Shown: one piece after another, positions 53,428 through 62,324 of the stretch | How the letters are laid out: the number at the start of each line of letters is the position of its first letter | Position numbering within the stretch: the stretch's first letter is position 1 | Position numbers and translations under genes: made by a program | DNA from: Mucilaginibacter sp. cycad4 | Lineage (GTDB): Bacteria; Bacteroidota; Bacteroidia; Sphingobacteriales; Sphingobacteriaceae | DNA: 64,000 nucleotides | Assembly: GCF_034263275.1 (NCBI RefSeq) | Contig: NZ_CP139559.1 | Coordinates: 620,001-684,000 of the forward strand | Reading direction: 5' to 3' | Notes under the pieces: model-generated | Database searches by the model: none | What the model saw: the letters and a program-made list of their open reading frames with translations, nothing else | What the model was told of the DNA's origin: nothing

Positions 53428-54879
53428 ATGAAAAAGATTTTAATTATATCAATGATCCTTTCTGTGCTCGGCTGTAAAAAAGCGCTGAAAGAAGATCCCA
53501 AAGGGCAGGTTGTAGGAGCACAGGCCTTAAGTACGGTGGCCGGTTTAAATGCAGCATTGGTAGGTGCTTATAAACCATTATCAACCACCTGGGTAAGCGG
53601 GTTTAACACAGCAGCAGTAGTTGCGGTGTTAATGGGTTCCGATGACCTGACTACCCACCCGGCCAGTAACAAAGCTGATCTGCGGGAATTTGATCAGTAT
53701 CATGTTTCCAATCTTAACGGAAGGATGCTCAATATCTGGAACGGCTGTTACAAATCTATACAGGGCGCCAATAACATCATTAATAACTATAAATCGACCA
53801 CAGGCGATGCAGCAACCATTACTCAGATTGTCGGCGAAGCCTATTACCTGCGTGCCCTTGATTATTACTGGCTTATCAGATTATGGGGAAAAATCCCATT
53901 GATCGCTTCAGAAGTTTACAGTCCTGAAGTTTTAAAGGTTACTCCGTCTGCTCCTGCAGATGTGTATAAATTGATAGAAAGCGATTTGTTGAATGCTGAA
54001 AAACAAATGCAGAATAAAAAACTGGACGCAGGAAGGGCTTCCAAAGGCGCTGCATCGGCACTGCTTGCAGATGTATACCTTACAGAAGGCGGCTGGCCCA
54101 TTAATGATAATTCCAAATATGCGCTGGCTGCTGCAAAAGCGAAGGATGTAATAGACAATAAGGCTGCCTATGGTTTCGACCTCGTGTCTGATCTGAACAC
54201 CTTATGGCAGAATACGAGGTTAGGAACAACAACAGCTGAAGAGGTTTTTGCCATTCATAATTGCGGTACCTGTAACTGGTTTAACTCTAATGCGCTTTAT
54301 GGTTCTTCTGCAATGCCGGGAGAAGAAAACGGCTGGGATGATTACTTTACGGAAATCAAATTTTTCAATGATTTCCCGGCCGGCCCAAGAAAGGATGCTA
54401 CTTTTCATACGGTTATTAAAAAATCTGACGGTACTACCATACCATGGCAAAGTGATGCCGTAAAACATCCCTATTTTGAGAAATTCAGGGCTCCTGTTGA
54501 AGGAAGTACCGATGGTTCAAATGGTACCGTTCAAATGATGCGATATGCACATGTTTTATTGATATATGCCGAGGCCCAAGCCCGGAGCGGTGCTGTTAAC
54601 GACCAGGCCTATGCAAGTGTTAACGCCATACGGTCGCGTGCAGGTTTAACTCCCCTGGTTGGTTTATCAAGTACAGATTTTATAAAAGCGATAATTAATG
54701 AAAGAGCATGGGAATTTGCGGGTGAATATACCAGGTGGTTTGATATAACCCGCTTGCAGCTATTAACCCAGGTTATTGCGAGCAGGGATCCGTCAGAAAA
54801 CGCAGTGATTGGAACGCCGCAATATTATTTACCTATCCCTGCCGGCGAACTTCAGTTAAATCCTAACTTAGGAAATTAA
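53428..54879 (+). CDS. SusD-like lipoprotein (PUL 3)
   Basis: 483-aa SusD/RagB lipoprotein with signal MKKILIISMILSVLGCKK (Cys16). Family blocks: VGEAYYLRALDYYWLIRLWGKIPLI, GRASKGAASALLADVYLTEGGW, YAHVLLIYAEAQARSG, NERAWEFAGEYTRWFDITRL and the ending YYLPIPAGELQLNPNLGN. It is 20 bp after the STN-SusC. No hydrolase follows before the terminator at 54946-54980, so the sigma-controlled unit holds only transport genes. Confidence 0.95.
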   Translation: MKKILIISMILSVLGCKKALKEDPKGQVVGAQALSTVAGLNAALVGAYKPLSTTWVSGFNTAAVVAVLMGSDDLTTHPASNKADLREFDQYHVSNLNGRMLNIWNGCYKSIQGANNIINNYKSTTGDAATITQIVGEAYYLRALDYYWLIRLWGKIPLIASEVYSPEVLKVTPSAPADVYKLIESDLLNAEKQMQNKKLDAGRASKGAASALLADVYLTEGGWPINDNSKYALAAAKAKDVIDNKAAYGFDLVSDLNTLWQNTRLGTTTAEEVFAIHNCGTCNWFNSNALYGSSAMPGEENGWDDYFTEIKFFNDFPAGPRKDATFHTVIKKSDGTTIPWQSDAVKHPYFEKFRAPVEGSTDGSNGTVQMMRYAHVLLIYAEAQARSGAVNDQAYASVNAIRSRAGLTPLVGLSSTDFIKAIINERAWEFAGEYTRWFDITRLQLLTQVIASRDPSENAVIGTPQYYLPIPAGELQLNPNLGN

Positions 54880-54945
54880 TAAAAATGTCAACCAGGAAAC
54901 AGGGTTTATGCCTTGCCTGAAAGAAAAATAATAAAAGTTAAAAAG

Positions 54946-54980
54946 ATGACTGGAACCACCGGGATGGTGGCTCCAGTCAT
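54946..54980 (+). terminator. Terminator of the ECF-controlled SusC/SusD unit
   Basis: ATGACTGGA-A-CCACC (54946-54960) pairs with GGTGG-C-TCCAGTCAT (54966-54980): 14 paired bases with one internal mismatch, a 5-nt loop, followed by TTTAT. It is 67 bp after the SusD stop codon. Confidence 0.85.
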
Positions 54981-55140
54981 TTTATATCCTGATAACATCA
55001 ACCCAATGAAAAAGAAACACCTCTCACTTATCTTGGATTTTCTTTATCATATGGCAAAAACATATAATTCACCAATGTGAAAAATAACGATACCCCTAAA
55101 TGTTATAACCGTTTGATTAATAGAAATTTAGGGGCATAAA

Positions 55141-55174
55141 AAAAGGAAACAACGACCCTGTGTTGTTTCCTTTT
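55141..55174 (-). terminator. Hairpin with minus-strand T run
   Basis: AAAAGGAAACAAC (55141-55153) and its complement (55162-55174) form a 13-bp stem with an 8-nt loop. On the minus strand it is followed by a run of T. It stands directly after the T-arm-like sequence on that strand, as a terminator does after a tRNA. Confidence 0.6.
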
Positions 55175-55183
55175 GTACTCAGA

Positions 55184-55200
55184 GCGGGAATCGAACCCGC
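55184..55200 (-). other. tRNA T-arm-like fragment, possible att scar
   Basis: On the minus strand this reads GCGGG-TTCGATT-CCCGC: a 5-bp stem and a 7-nt loop with the TTCRA core of a T-arm, followed by CTGAGTAC in the place of a 3' acceptor strand. No matching 5' acceptor, D-arm or anticodon arm is found within 150 bp, so it is not a whole tRNA. A tRNA 3' fragment is typical of attachment sites left by integrases. Confidence 0.4.
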
Positions 55201-55511
55201 TTTGTAACGCCTTAAATTATAATGAGTTATAAGTTCTTAGAAGATCATTCAACGATTTATACAACACCATTTAGCCATTAATCGTTGTACTACAAATATA
55301 CAAAACGATTGATCATAGGAAAGTTCGAAAAATGATTTTTTTATAAAAATTGGATCGCCTTGAGCGGTATCCAATTATTTTCAAATTTCCAGAAATGATT
55401 TGATACAGTTATTCCTCCTCATAAATCTGATTTTTGTTTTGGATACTTAAGCGTCGCTAAGAGCCATATTTATATAAAACCAATGCTCTGGCATAAACAT
55501 CTTAAGAAAAA

Positions 55512-55541
55512 AGACCGCATCATTTGTATATGATACGGTCT
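55512..55541 (-). terminator. Terminator of the minus-strand SusC/SusD unit
   Basis: AGACCG-C-ATCAT (55512-55523) pairs with ATGAT-A-CGGTCT (55530-55541): 11 paired bases, one mismatch, a 6-nt loop, with a T run on the minus strand. It lies 7 bp after the SusD stop codon. Confidence 0.85.
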
Positions 55542-55548
55542 CTTTTTA

Positions 55549-57393
55549 TTAGTAGCCCGGATTTTGGACAATATTAGGGTTTAAAGAACGCTGATCATTT
55601 GGAATCGGAAGGAGGTAATGCATTCGCTTAAATTTGCGGTTGCTTGCCGGGTCCAGTATCACCGCACCTGTTTGATTGTCGATGCCATAAACAAATTTAC
55701 TGGCATTATAAATCGGGTTTTTTGTAATAGGATTAGTGCCTGTAGCCGCTTCGGTTGGTTGGCCGTTGTATTGCACAACCATACCCTCGATCGACTTATT
55801 CAACTCAGTTTCGGCTATGCCCCAGCGTTTCAGGTCATCATAGCGGCTGTTTTCCAGATAAAGCTCAAGTGCCCGTTCTCTTCTGATCTCACCCAGCATG
55901 GTAAGGCTCGGATATGGAGCAATCAATGCATTGGTAAGTGGTGCAACATAATTACGTGCCCGGATTTTGTTGATCGATATGTTCAGATCCGCGTCTGATA
56001 TAGAACCTCCACCCAGTTCACATTTGGCTTCGGCATAAATCAGATAAACTTCTGCGAGGCGTATTTGCGGGTAATCATAAGATTCCTGGTAGTCGGCTCT
56101 TGTAGATTCTTCGGAACAGAATTTACGGTTCGGATACCCGCCGTTTAAACTGTTGTACAGGTCTGGGTAATAAGGTTTTATTATAGCCGGAAAATTGAAT
56201 GTAGTTAAATAATTAGCTAAGTTATAATTGGCCCCCGTTGTTACTCCGAAGCCCCAATATTTCTTTTTGGGAATAACCACCAAACTGCGCAGTCTCCATT
56301 CACGATTATCAAATTCGTCGGTCATATTTGCGTATCCTTTAGCCAAGGGTGACACTGTGAAAGGAAGACCGTCTGTGCACAAATACATATCCATCATTTT
56401 CCTTGATGGTCCCCAACCCACTAATGTATGGGTTAAATTGGCATTTCCTTGTAGCAGTGTAAAGTCATAATGACTTGACAGGATATATTCCTTGTTGCTT
56501 ACTTTGGTCAACCCTTTCGGATTTGAATTTGCATCATCAAGGTTGAACATATAATAATAGCTCAGCGTATCGACACCGTTAAACAAAGAAAAGGTATTGT
56601 CTGTCATTATCTGCGAAGCCAGGTTTGCCGCCTGGGTAAGCCATGTTATTGTACTGTCGGCCTTTTTCTGATCTTGAGCCCAGTCGGTAGTGGTATTAAC
56701 GTACTTTTCCCAGGTGGCCTCATAAAGTAATACACGCGCTTTAAAAGCTTTGGCAGCCTGCTGGCTCACTTGTCCTTTATCAGCAGCAGCTATACTCGCC
56801 TCTAAAGGCAAGCCTGCAATGGCAACATCAAGGTCTTTTAATACCTGGTTTGCCACTTCGTAGCGAGTATTTCTCGGTGCTTGAAGGTCGGTGGAATTGA
56901 CACTGAGTACTTTGATGGCAAGCGGTATTCCCCCGTATCTTTTTAAAAGGAAAAAATGGTGCCACGCGCGAAAGAAATAGGCTGCTGACACATATTGTTT
57001 GATTGCCGCTTTGTCGCCTGCGTAATTTGCTGCCGCCTCAATCAATACATTATTGGCACGGATATATGCATAGGTATTTAGCCAGTAAATGTCGGTTTGC
57101 GGTACCGCTACTGCGCCTTGCCCATAAGCGCTGATAGCTTCGGTCAAATCGGTGCCTGCATCCATAAAATCGTAAATATTACTGTTGCCTGCGCCCTGAA
57201 CATCTGACTTAACAGGACGAAAGCCTATCATTTTATTATAGAAATCATTAGAAAATGATTTGAACTGGGCAGCGTTCTGAAAGAACGAGGCCGTAGTAGG
57301 CTGGTCGATCGGGTTCAGATCTAAAAATGTTTTTCTGCATGCGCTGGCTGAGATAATCAGGGAGAGCGCTATTATATAGTTTAACTTTTTCAT
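55549..57393 (-). CDS. SusD-like lipoprotein (PUL 4)
   Basis: 614-aa SusD/RagB lipoprotein, signal MKKLNYIIALSLIISASACRK (Cys19). It begins TFLDLNPIDQPTTASFFQNAAQFKSFSNDFYNKMIGF and shows AAYFFRAWHHFFLLKRYGGIPLAI, YPQIRLAEVYLIYAEAKCELGGGSISDADLNISINKIRAR, RRERALELYLENSRYDDLKRWG and the LLPIPNDQRSLNPNIVQNPGY ending. It is of the long type and shares the ISDADLNIS and DDLKRW blocks with the SusD at 2172-3917, so the two may bind related glycans. It is 14 bp after its SusC. Confidence 0.95.
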   Translation of the reverse strand: MKKLNYIIALSLIISASACRKTFLDLNPIDQPTTASFFQNAAQFKSFSNDFYNKMIGFRPVKSDVQGAGNSNIYDFMDAGTDLTEAISAYGQGAVAVPQTDIYWLNTYAYIRANNVLIEAAANYAGDKAAIKQYVSAAYFFRAWHHFFLLKRYGGIPLAIKVLSVNSTDLQAPRNTRYEVANQVLKDLDVAIAGLPLEASIAAADKGQVSQQAAKAFKARVLLYEATWEKYVNTTTDWAQDQKKADSTITWLTQAANLASQIMTDNTFSLFNGVDTLSYYYMFNLDDANSNPKGLTKVSNKEYILSSHYDFTLLQGNANLTHTLVGWGPSRKMMDMYLCTDGLPFTVSPLAKGYANMTDEFDNREWRLRSLVVIPKKKYWGFGVTTGANYNLANYLTTFNFPAIIKPYYPDLYNSLNGGYPNRKFCSEESTRADYQESYDYPQIRLAEVYLIYAEAKCELGGGSISDADLNISINKIRARNYVAPLTNALIAPYPSLTMLGEIRRERALELYLENSRYDDLKRWGIAETELNKSIEGMVVQYNGQPTEAATGTNPITKNPIYNASKFVYGIDNQTGAVILDPASNRKFKRMHYLLPIPNDQRSLNPNIVQNPGY

Positions 57394-57407
57394 TTATCCA
57401 CAATATT

Positions 57408-60400
57408 TTAAAATCCAACTTCCAATCCAAATGTATATGTCCTGATGAAAGGGTAACTGCTGTCAGAAGATGTTCCTCTTTCTGGATCGAAGCCATCCTT
57501 AACAGATGAGAATGTCAGCAGGTCGTTTCCGGAAACATATGCCCGTATCCGCTTTATCCCCAATTTGTCCATCCACTGTTTTGGAAGGGTGTATCCGACG
57601 ATCATGTTTTTCAGTCGAACATAACGGAGAGTTTCCATGTTTACGTCATTAACTGCCCAGTTCCAGTTATTCCGGCTATTGTCAAATGACAATCTTGGGT
57701 AAAGGGCGTCGGTGTTGTCTGGTGTCCATGTTTTTCCAATATAGTACGTGTTGATATTTAGGTAGTTGCGGAAAAATGGAGCTCTGCCATTCCCGCCACG
57801 TAATAAATTTTGTTTAAGTACTCCCTGGAAGAAGCCGGAGAGGTCGAAATTTTTCCAGCGTATCCCAAGATTTGTACCGAATGTATAGTGCGGATCAGCA
57901 TCACCTGCAAAATACAGGTCACTTGTATTCAAAACGCCATCACCGTTTAAATCAACAACGCTTAGGTCGCCGGCACGCAGTTTGCTATTTCCGGTCATAG
58001 CACCCAGATTACCTACAGTGTTTGCCGTGTATTTTGCGGTATATGCGTCTGCGTCTGCCTGCGTTGGGAATACACCGTTCGTCTTGTAAAGGAAAAGCGA
58101 ATTGAGCGGATATCCTTGTAACGGCAGGTTTTGTCCGGGAGCGATAGCAGTTGCGCCGGTTCGCTTAACCAAAAGGTTTTTGTTGTTGCTTAAATTCAGC
58201 CCGATATTGTAGGAAACCTCACCAATTTTATCACGCCAATTGAGTGTTGCTTCAAAACCTCGTACCCTGAGGTTGCCCGCATTGCTTGGGGGCGCATTCG
58301 CACCTAATACGGCAGGATAAACCAAGCTGAGAATTAATCCTGTGTTTTTACGTTCGTATACATCAAAGGATCCGCTAAGCTTGTTGTTAAACATGGTGAA
58401 GTCAACTCCTATATTTTTGTTCAGCATCCGTTCCCAGGTCAGTGCAACATTGTATATATTGGAGATAGAATTGGTACCCTGTACGGCTGCTGTATTACCA
58501 AATATTGCGGTTCCGGCGCCGATGCCGGATACATAGTTGAAAGGGCCAATTGCACCATTTGTGCTTGATAAGCCATTGGTGCCGCCCCCGAGTCCGCCGG
58601 TTTCTCCATAGTCCGCGCGCACTTTAAGGTAGTTCACAAATTTCAACGGCTTCATGAAACTTTCTTCTGATAAGGCCCACCCGGCTGAAATGCCGTAAAA
58701 GTTTTGCCTGCGGTGATCAGCATCAAAACGGGAAGAGGCGTCACTACGGCCAATCAGTTCCAGAAGGTAGCGTTTATTATAATCGTAGTCAAAACGTCCA
58801 AGGTACGATGTAAGTCCTACCTTAACGTCTGAACTATTATTGGTCGCGTTTACCGGGGTCGCGGTATTCAGGTCGTAAAGGCCCGGGTATAACAGACCTG
58901 TACGTTGAGCACCCAAAACCCTGTCTTCCTGCAGCTCGGCAGTACTGCCCAATGTAACTGCAATATTGTGCTTTTGTGCAAAGGTCTTATTGTAATCCGC
59001 AAGCACACCAAAGTTGTTGTAAACGGTATTTGAGATTGTTTCTCCTACGAAAGCTGGATTATAAATTGTTGAAGTTACACGGTCTCCGGTCCAGCTGTAA
59101 AGATTATAAGTTTGATTATATTCGTTTTTCATGCCATCACGTTTGGTGATTGCCGCCGTTCCGCTTATTGTTAAACCGTCAATGATATTTGCCGAGAGCC
59201 TGGTATTGAAACGGAAGAAGTTGTCTGTATTCCTGATACGGCCACCGGCTTGTGTCATCGCCACCGGGTTACGGTAGCCATAATCATCATAATATTTACC
59301 AAGGCTGTTGTAAACGGGAAAAATGGGGGCATCAAAAAAGCCTGCTCCAACGCCATTTCTGGGACTTTTTACCGTTCTTGTATCGTACGCGATACCGGAT
59401 TGCCATTTAACTTTTTTAGAGATCTGGTAATCATAGTTAAAGCGGGCATTATATTTTATTTCGCCGTCATAAGCTGTTTTAAGAACTGACTTGTTGTTAG
59501 AATACCCCAAAGAAGCTGCATAGCCGGTATTATCTGTTGAGCCTGTGAGCGAGAGATTCTGTAGTTGAGAAGCTGAATTGCCATAGAGCGCGCTTTGCCA
59601 GTTATTATCGGCATAATGCGATACCAACCCGCTCGGTTGCGTATAATCAAATGATTCGCCGTTTGACATTCTTTGAAGGTTGGCAAGTGTCCACTGTGGA
59701 AGAAACTGAATTGGGTTGCCTGATGCGTCGACCCTGTCTTGCATTGATGTTTCAAGATAAAGGCTGGCCCATTGCATCATACTACCCCAGGGAACTGTTT
59801 TAGCAACTGTATTAATGCTGTAACTGGGATTGTAATTAACCTGGGCTTTTCCCTTACCTCGCTTGGTGGTAATCAATAATACACCTCCCTGTGCACGTGC
59901 ACCGTAAATTGCGGCAGATGCATCTTTAAGTGCGGTAACTGATTCAATGTCATTAGGGTTTAATGTACTGATCTCAAAATCTGCTACAGTAGGTACGCCG
60001 TCAATGATAATCAGCGGTGAAACAGCCGAAGTAGACGATTCCCCGCGTAGCCTGATGGTCAAATTTTCATTGCCCGGCCTGGGAGAATTTCTTGTAACAA
60101 CCAAACCGGGAATCTCTCCCTGCAGCGCAAGCGCCGCGTTGGGTACCGGCCTGTCTCTGAACACTTCAGATCCGACCTGGGAGATCGCACCCGTTAGCGT
60201 TTCCTTTTTCCTGGTGCCGTAGCCCACTACAATTACCTCGTTAAGGTCATTCGGCACAGCGCTAAGGCTGATGTGCATAATCGTTTTGGTGTCCGCTTCA
60301 ACTTCTAATGAACTGAAACTCAGATAGCTGATTTGCAGGATGTCACCCTGCGAAGCGGCTATTTTGAAATTGCCTTTTACATCTGTCGCAACTGCTGTTG

Positions 60401-60566
60401 ATGTGCCCTTTACCTTCACTGTGGCGCCGATAATTGTTTCGTGGGTCTTTGCATCGGTAACTTGCCCCGATACCGTTGACTGGCCATAGCCGCGAAAACT
60501 TACCAATGCCAGTAGGATGGTAAATAACGTAGCATACAGCTTGTAATTAAGTACTGCTTTTCTCAT
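57408..60566 (-). CDS. SusC-like TonB-dependent receptor (PUL 4)
   Basis: Complete 1052-aa SusC-family transporter: signal MRKAVLNYKLYATLFTILLA...GYGQ, carboxypeptidase-like domain (TVSGQVTDAKTHETIIGATVKVKGTS, about 30-110), NEVIVVGYGTRKKETLTGA, plug (AALALQGEIPGLVVTRNSPRPGNENLTIRLRGESS, then PLIIIDGVPTVADFEISTLNPNDIESVTALKDASAAIYGARAQGGVLLITTKRG), barrel with a DLNGDGVLNTSDLYF loop and the end TFGLEVGF. There is no STN domain. Its closing DGFDPERGTSSDSSYPFIRTYTFG resembles the SusC at the left edge of the window. Confidence 0.95.
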   Translation of the reverse strand: MRKAVLNYKLYATLFTILLALVSFRGYGQSTVSGQVTDAKTHETIIGATVKVKGTSTAVATDVKGNFKIAASQGDILQISYLSFSSLEVEADTKTIMHISLSAVPNDLNEVIVVGYGTRKKETLTGAISQVGSEVFRDRPVPNAALALQGEIPGLVVTRNSPRPGNENLTIRLRGESSTSAVSPLIIIDGVPTVADFEISTLNPNDIESVTALKDASAAIYGARAQGGVLLITTKRGKGKAQVNYNPSYSINTVAKTVPWGSMMQWASLYLETSMQDRVDASGNPIQFLPQWTLANLQRMSNGESFDYTQPSGLVSHYADNNWQSALYGNSASQLQNLSLTGSTDNTGYAASLGYSNNKSVLKTAYDGEIKYNARFNYDYQISKKVKWQSGIAYDTRTVKSPRNGVGAGFFDAPIFPVYNSLGKYYDDYGYRNPVAMTQAGGRIRNTDNFFRFNTRLSANIIDGLTISGTAAITKRDGMKNEYNQTYNLYSWTGDRVTSTIYNPAFVGETISNTVYNNFGVLADYNKTFAQKHNIAVTLGSTAELQEDRVLGAQRTGLLYPGLYDLNTATPVNATNNSSDVKVGLTSYLGRFDYDYNKRYLLELIGRSDASSRFDADHRRQNFYGISAGWALSEESFMKPLKFVNYLKVRADYGETGGLGGGTNGLSSTNGAIGPFNYVSGIGAGTAIFGNTAAVQGTNSISNIYNVALTWERMLNKNIGVDFTMFNNKLSGSFDVYERKNTGLILSLVYPAVLGANAPPSNAGNLRVRGFEATLNWRDKIGEVSYNIGLNLSNNKNLLVKRTGATAIAPGQNLPLQGYPLNSLFLYKTNGVFPTQADADAYTAKYTANTVGNLGAMTGNSKLRAGDLSVVDLNGDGVLNTSDLYFAGDADPHYTFGTNLGIRWKNFDLSGFFQGVLKQNLLRGGNGRAPFFRNYLNINTYYIGKTWTPDNTDALYPRLSFDNSRNNWNWAVNDVNMETLRYVRLKNMIVGYTLPKQWMDKLGIKRIRAYVSGNDLLTFSSVKDGFDPERGTSSDSSYPFIRTYTFGLEVGF

Positions 60567-61008
60567 AATTTATTCATTGTTTAATTAATTGGTTGTGCTG
60601 TTGGTTAACTAGCGAAACGGCTGCTATTGCCGCCTGTTGGTGAAATGGAAAACATACGGCGTATCACACTTAGATGATTTCGCCATCCACCTGTAATTTT
60701 AAGTGTGTCATGCATGATAGCAAGAATCTTCAATAAGCGTAACAGGTGATTTCTTCGTTTAAAACGACTCATGGTTTAATTTTTGATTATCAGAAATATG
60801 ATTTTTAAAGCCTGAATTGTGCTTCTTCAAGGATGACTTCATCCTGCGAAGCGGCATACTCATCATATTAAAATTTTTATCAAAAAAAACAGTAGAAGAG
60901 CTGCCGGTTCTGATAAAAGACCACAAATTCCGTTTGAAATGATCAAGCGGCGCGATTCATACAGGTACTTAAGGACAGGTTAAATGTAATTCGCCGCAGA
61001 GCAGCCGG
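60567..61008. other. 442-bp region between GH43 and SusC
   Basis: Both flanking genes are on the minus strand. The region should carry the SusC leader. A 55-codon open frame (60605-60772, minus, MSRFKRRNHLLRLL...) has no ribosome-binding site or recognisable family and is not called as a gene. Confidence 0.4.
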
Positions 61009-62013
61009 TTAATCGGCTTTGAATGTGGAACCTTCACGGACATTAATTTTAAAGGGGACAGGTTTCGGTAACCACATTCTGCCATTTCCGATTTCCACCG
61101 GCATCCAGAGATATCTGGAATCCCATTGGGACCTGGGCTTCCAGATATCTCCGAGAAATACAACAGTCGTATCTTTCCTTCCCGAAATTTTAAGGAGTAG
61201 TGTTGACTGTGAATTATACGTGTTGGTTTCTTTTGGCGCGATATCCTTGAAATCAGACCATGGTCCTTCAAGCGACGTGGCGGTAGCATATTTGTTCGCA
61301 TTCGGTCTCCAGCCAGTTAATGCTGAGCCTATTGCATAATATAAGCCTTGGTAATGAACAATTGCGCCGCCTTCCATGTGTTGGCGGATCAGACACATTT
61401 CCCGTTCTATACCGAGGCAATTTTCTGTAAGTTTAACAATATGGAAGCCAAGTGGCCGGTCTTCAAATACAAGGTATTGCGCTCCGTCATCGTCGACAAA
61501 TTGCCCAATGTCCCTGCTTTCGTGATCCAACGGGTGGAAGCTTTTCAGATATCGGAACTGCCCGTCCGGACGATCGCAAACCGCTATCCCAACCCGGGCA
61601 TATTTATACGTAGCGTTATCGAGATGAAAATACATAACGAATTTGCCGGTTTTTTTACTTAAAAATACTTTCGGACGCTCAAGTATCCATTTAGGTCCCA
61701 GGTTTTCAGGGTCTGTAAATGCCACTACATCCCCCTTGAATTTCCAGTTCATAAGGTCTTTAGAAACGTAGCAGCTTACATAACGTATATTGCTGTCCAG
61801 TCCCCGTCTTCTTTCTTCACCATACCAGTAATATTTGTCTTTTACTTTGGTTATCCCGCCACCGTGGGCCTGTATATGTTCCCCATGATCGTCAGGCCAT
61901 AATTCTCCGGGGGAAATACGGTCAGCATGCTGCGCGCGCGTTGTTTGCACGTTGAACATAGCAGCAAAGAATATTATGAATGGAATTGAATTTTTTTTGA
62001 GGAGCATATTCAA
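61009..62013 (-). CDS. GH43-family enzyme, exo-beta-1,3-galactanase-like
   Basis: 334-aa secreted five-bladed beta-propeller hydrolase, signal MNMLLKKNSIPFIIFFAAMFNVQTTRAQ. Seen: HIQAHGGGITKVKDKYYWYGEERRRG in blade 1, HESRDIGQFVDDDGAQYLVFED (modulating Asp), and MEGGAIVHYQGLYYAIGSALTGWRPN with the acid Glu at about 215. Blade 1 has QAHGG where most GH43 enzymes have the base Asp (DP); loss of that Asp is a known mark of the GH43 galactanase branch. It is therefore likely to release galactose from beta-1,3-galactan of arabinogalactan. It is upstream of, and co-directional with, SusC/SusD, and divergent from GH97. Confidence 0.82.
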   Translation of the reverse strand: MNMLLKKNSIPFIIFFAAMFNVQTTRAQHADRISPGELWPDDHGEHIQAHGGGITKVKDKYYWYGEERRRGLDSNIRYVSCYVSKDLMNWKFKGDVVAFTDPENLGPKWILERPKVFLSKKTGKFVMYFHLDNATYKYARVGIAVCDRPDGQFRYLKSFHPLDHESRDIGQFVDDDGAQYLVFEDRPLGFHIVKLTENCLGIEREMCLIRQHMEGGAIVHYQGLYYAIGSALTGWRPNANKYATATSLEGPWSDFKDIAPKETNTYNSQSTLLLKISGRKDTTVVFLGDIWKPRSQWDSRYLWMPVEIGNGRMWLPKPVPFKINVREGSTFKAD

Positions 62014-62324
62014 ATTATTTAATTTTTGTTAGAAAGGGTGTTCCATGGCGAAATATCATTAAGCAAGGCATCTTTTAAGAAGCCTCCAAAAACAGTGTCG
62101 GATGTTATATGGGAAGGACGAATTCTTACAGCCGGTTATACTCATTTATTTTCGTTTAATTTGGTACTCAGTTATTGTTGTTATCGCATACAACTACGCC
62201 GATATATTTTCCCACTTTATTAAGGCCAGATTACTTTTTGTGTTTAATGCGCCATTCAAAATCAACTCAATGAGTTGAGTATATTTTGGCTATTGTTTTG
62301 TCTTATTTTATAATAAGAGAGATT
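62014..62324. other. 311-bp divergent promoter region between GH43 and GH97
   Basis: No gene is visible. It holds a 15-bp palindrome at 62263-62277 and a purine-rich AAGAGAG stretch at 62315-62321 in the place of a ribosome-binding site for the GH97 gene. Confidence 0.5.
62263..62277. promoter_or_regulatory. Palindrome upstream of GH97
   Basis: CAACTC-AAT-GAGTTG, 6-bp inverted arms around a 3-bp centre, 48 bp before the GH97 ATG. It is a possible operator in the divergent promoter region; short palindromes also occur by chance. Confidence 0.3.

Larger units (their letters stand above)
54981..55511. other. 530-bp gap between convergent SusC/SusD units
   Basis: No protein gene is supported. 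It holds a 9-bp stem (CCCCTAAAT 55093-55101 with ATTTAGGGG 55126-55134), a terminator-like hairpin at 55141-55174, a tRNA T-arm-like hairpin at 55184-55200 and an 8-bp inverted pair CAACGATT/AATCGTTG at about 55249-55286. It looks like a scar of an integrated element. Confidence 0.5.

Noticed and set aside
55170..55290. Complete tRNA gene on the minus strand.
   Set aside because: Only the T-arm and an acceptor-like strand are present. No 5' acceptor partner, D-arm or anticodon arm can be folded.
55141..55290. 3' end of a tmRNA (ssrA).
   Set aside because: No matching 5' tRNA-like half, no tag reading frame and no pseudoknots upstream.
60605..60772. 55-codon minus-strand open frame (MSRFKRRNHLLRLL...) upstream of PUL-4 SusC.
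   Set aside because: No ribosome-binding site, no recognised family and no conservation evidence. Probably leader sequence.
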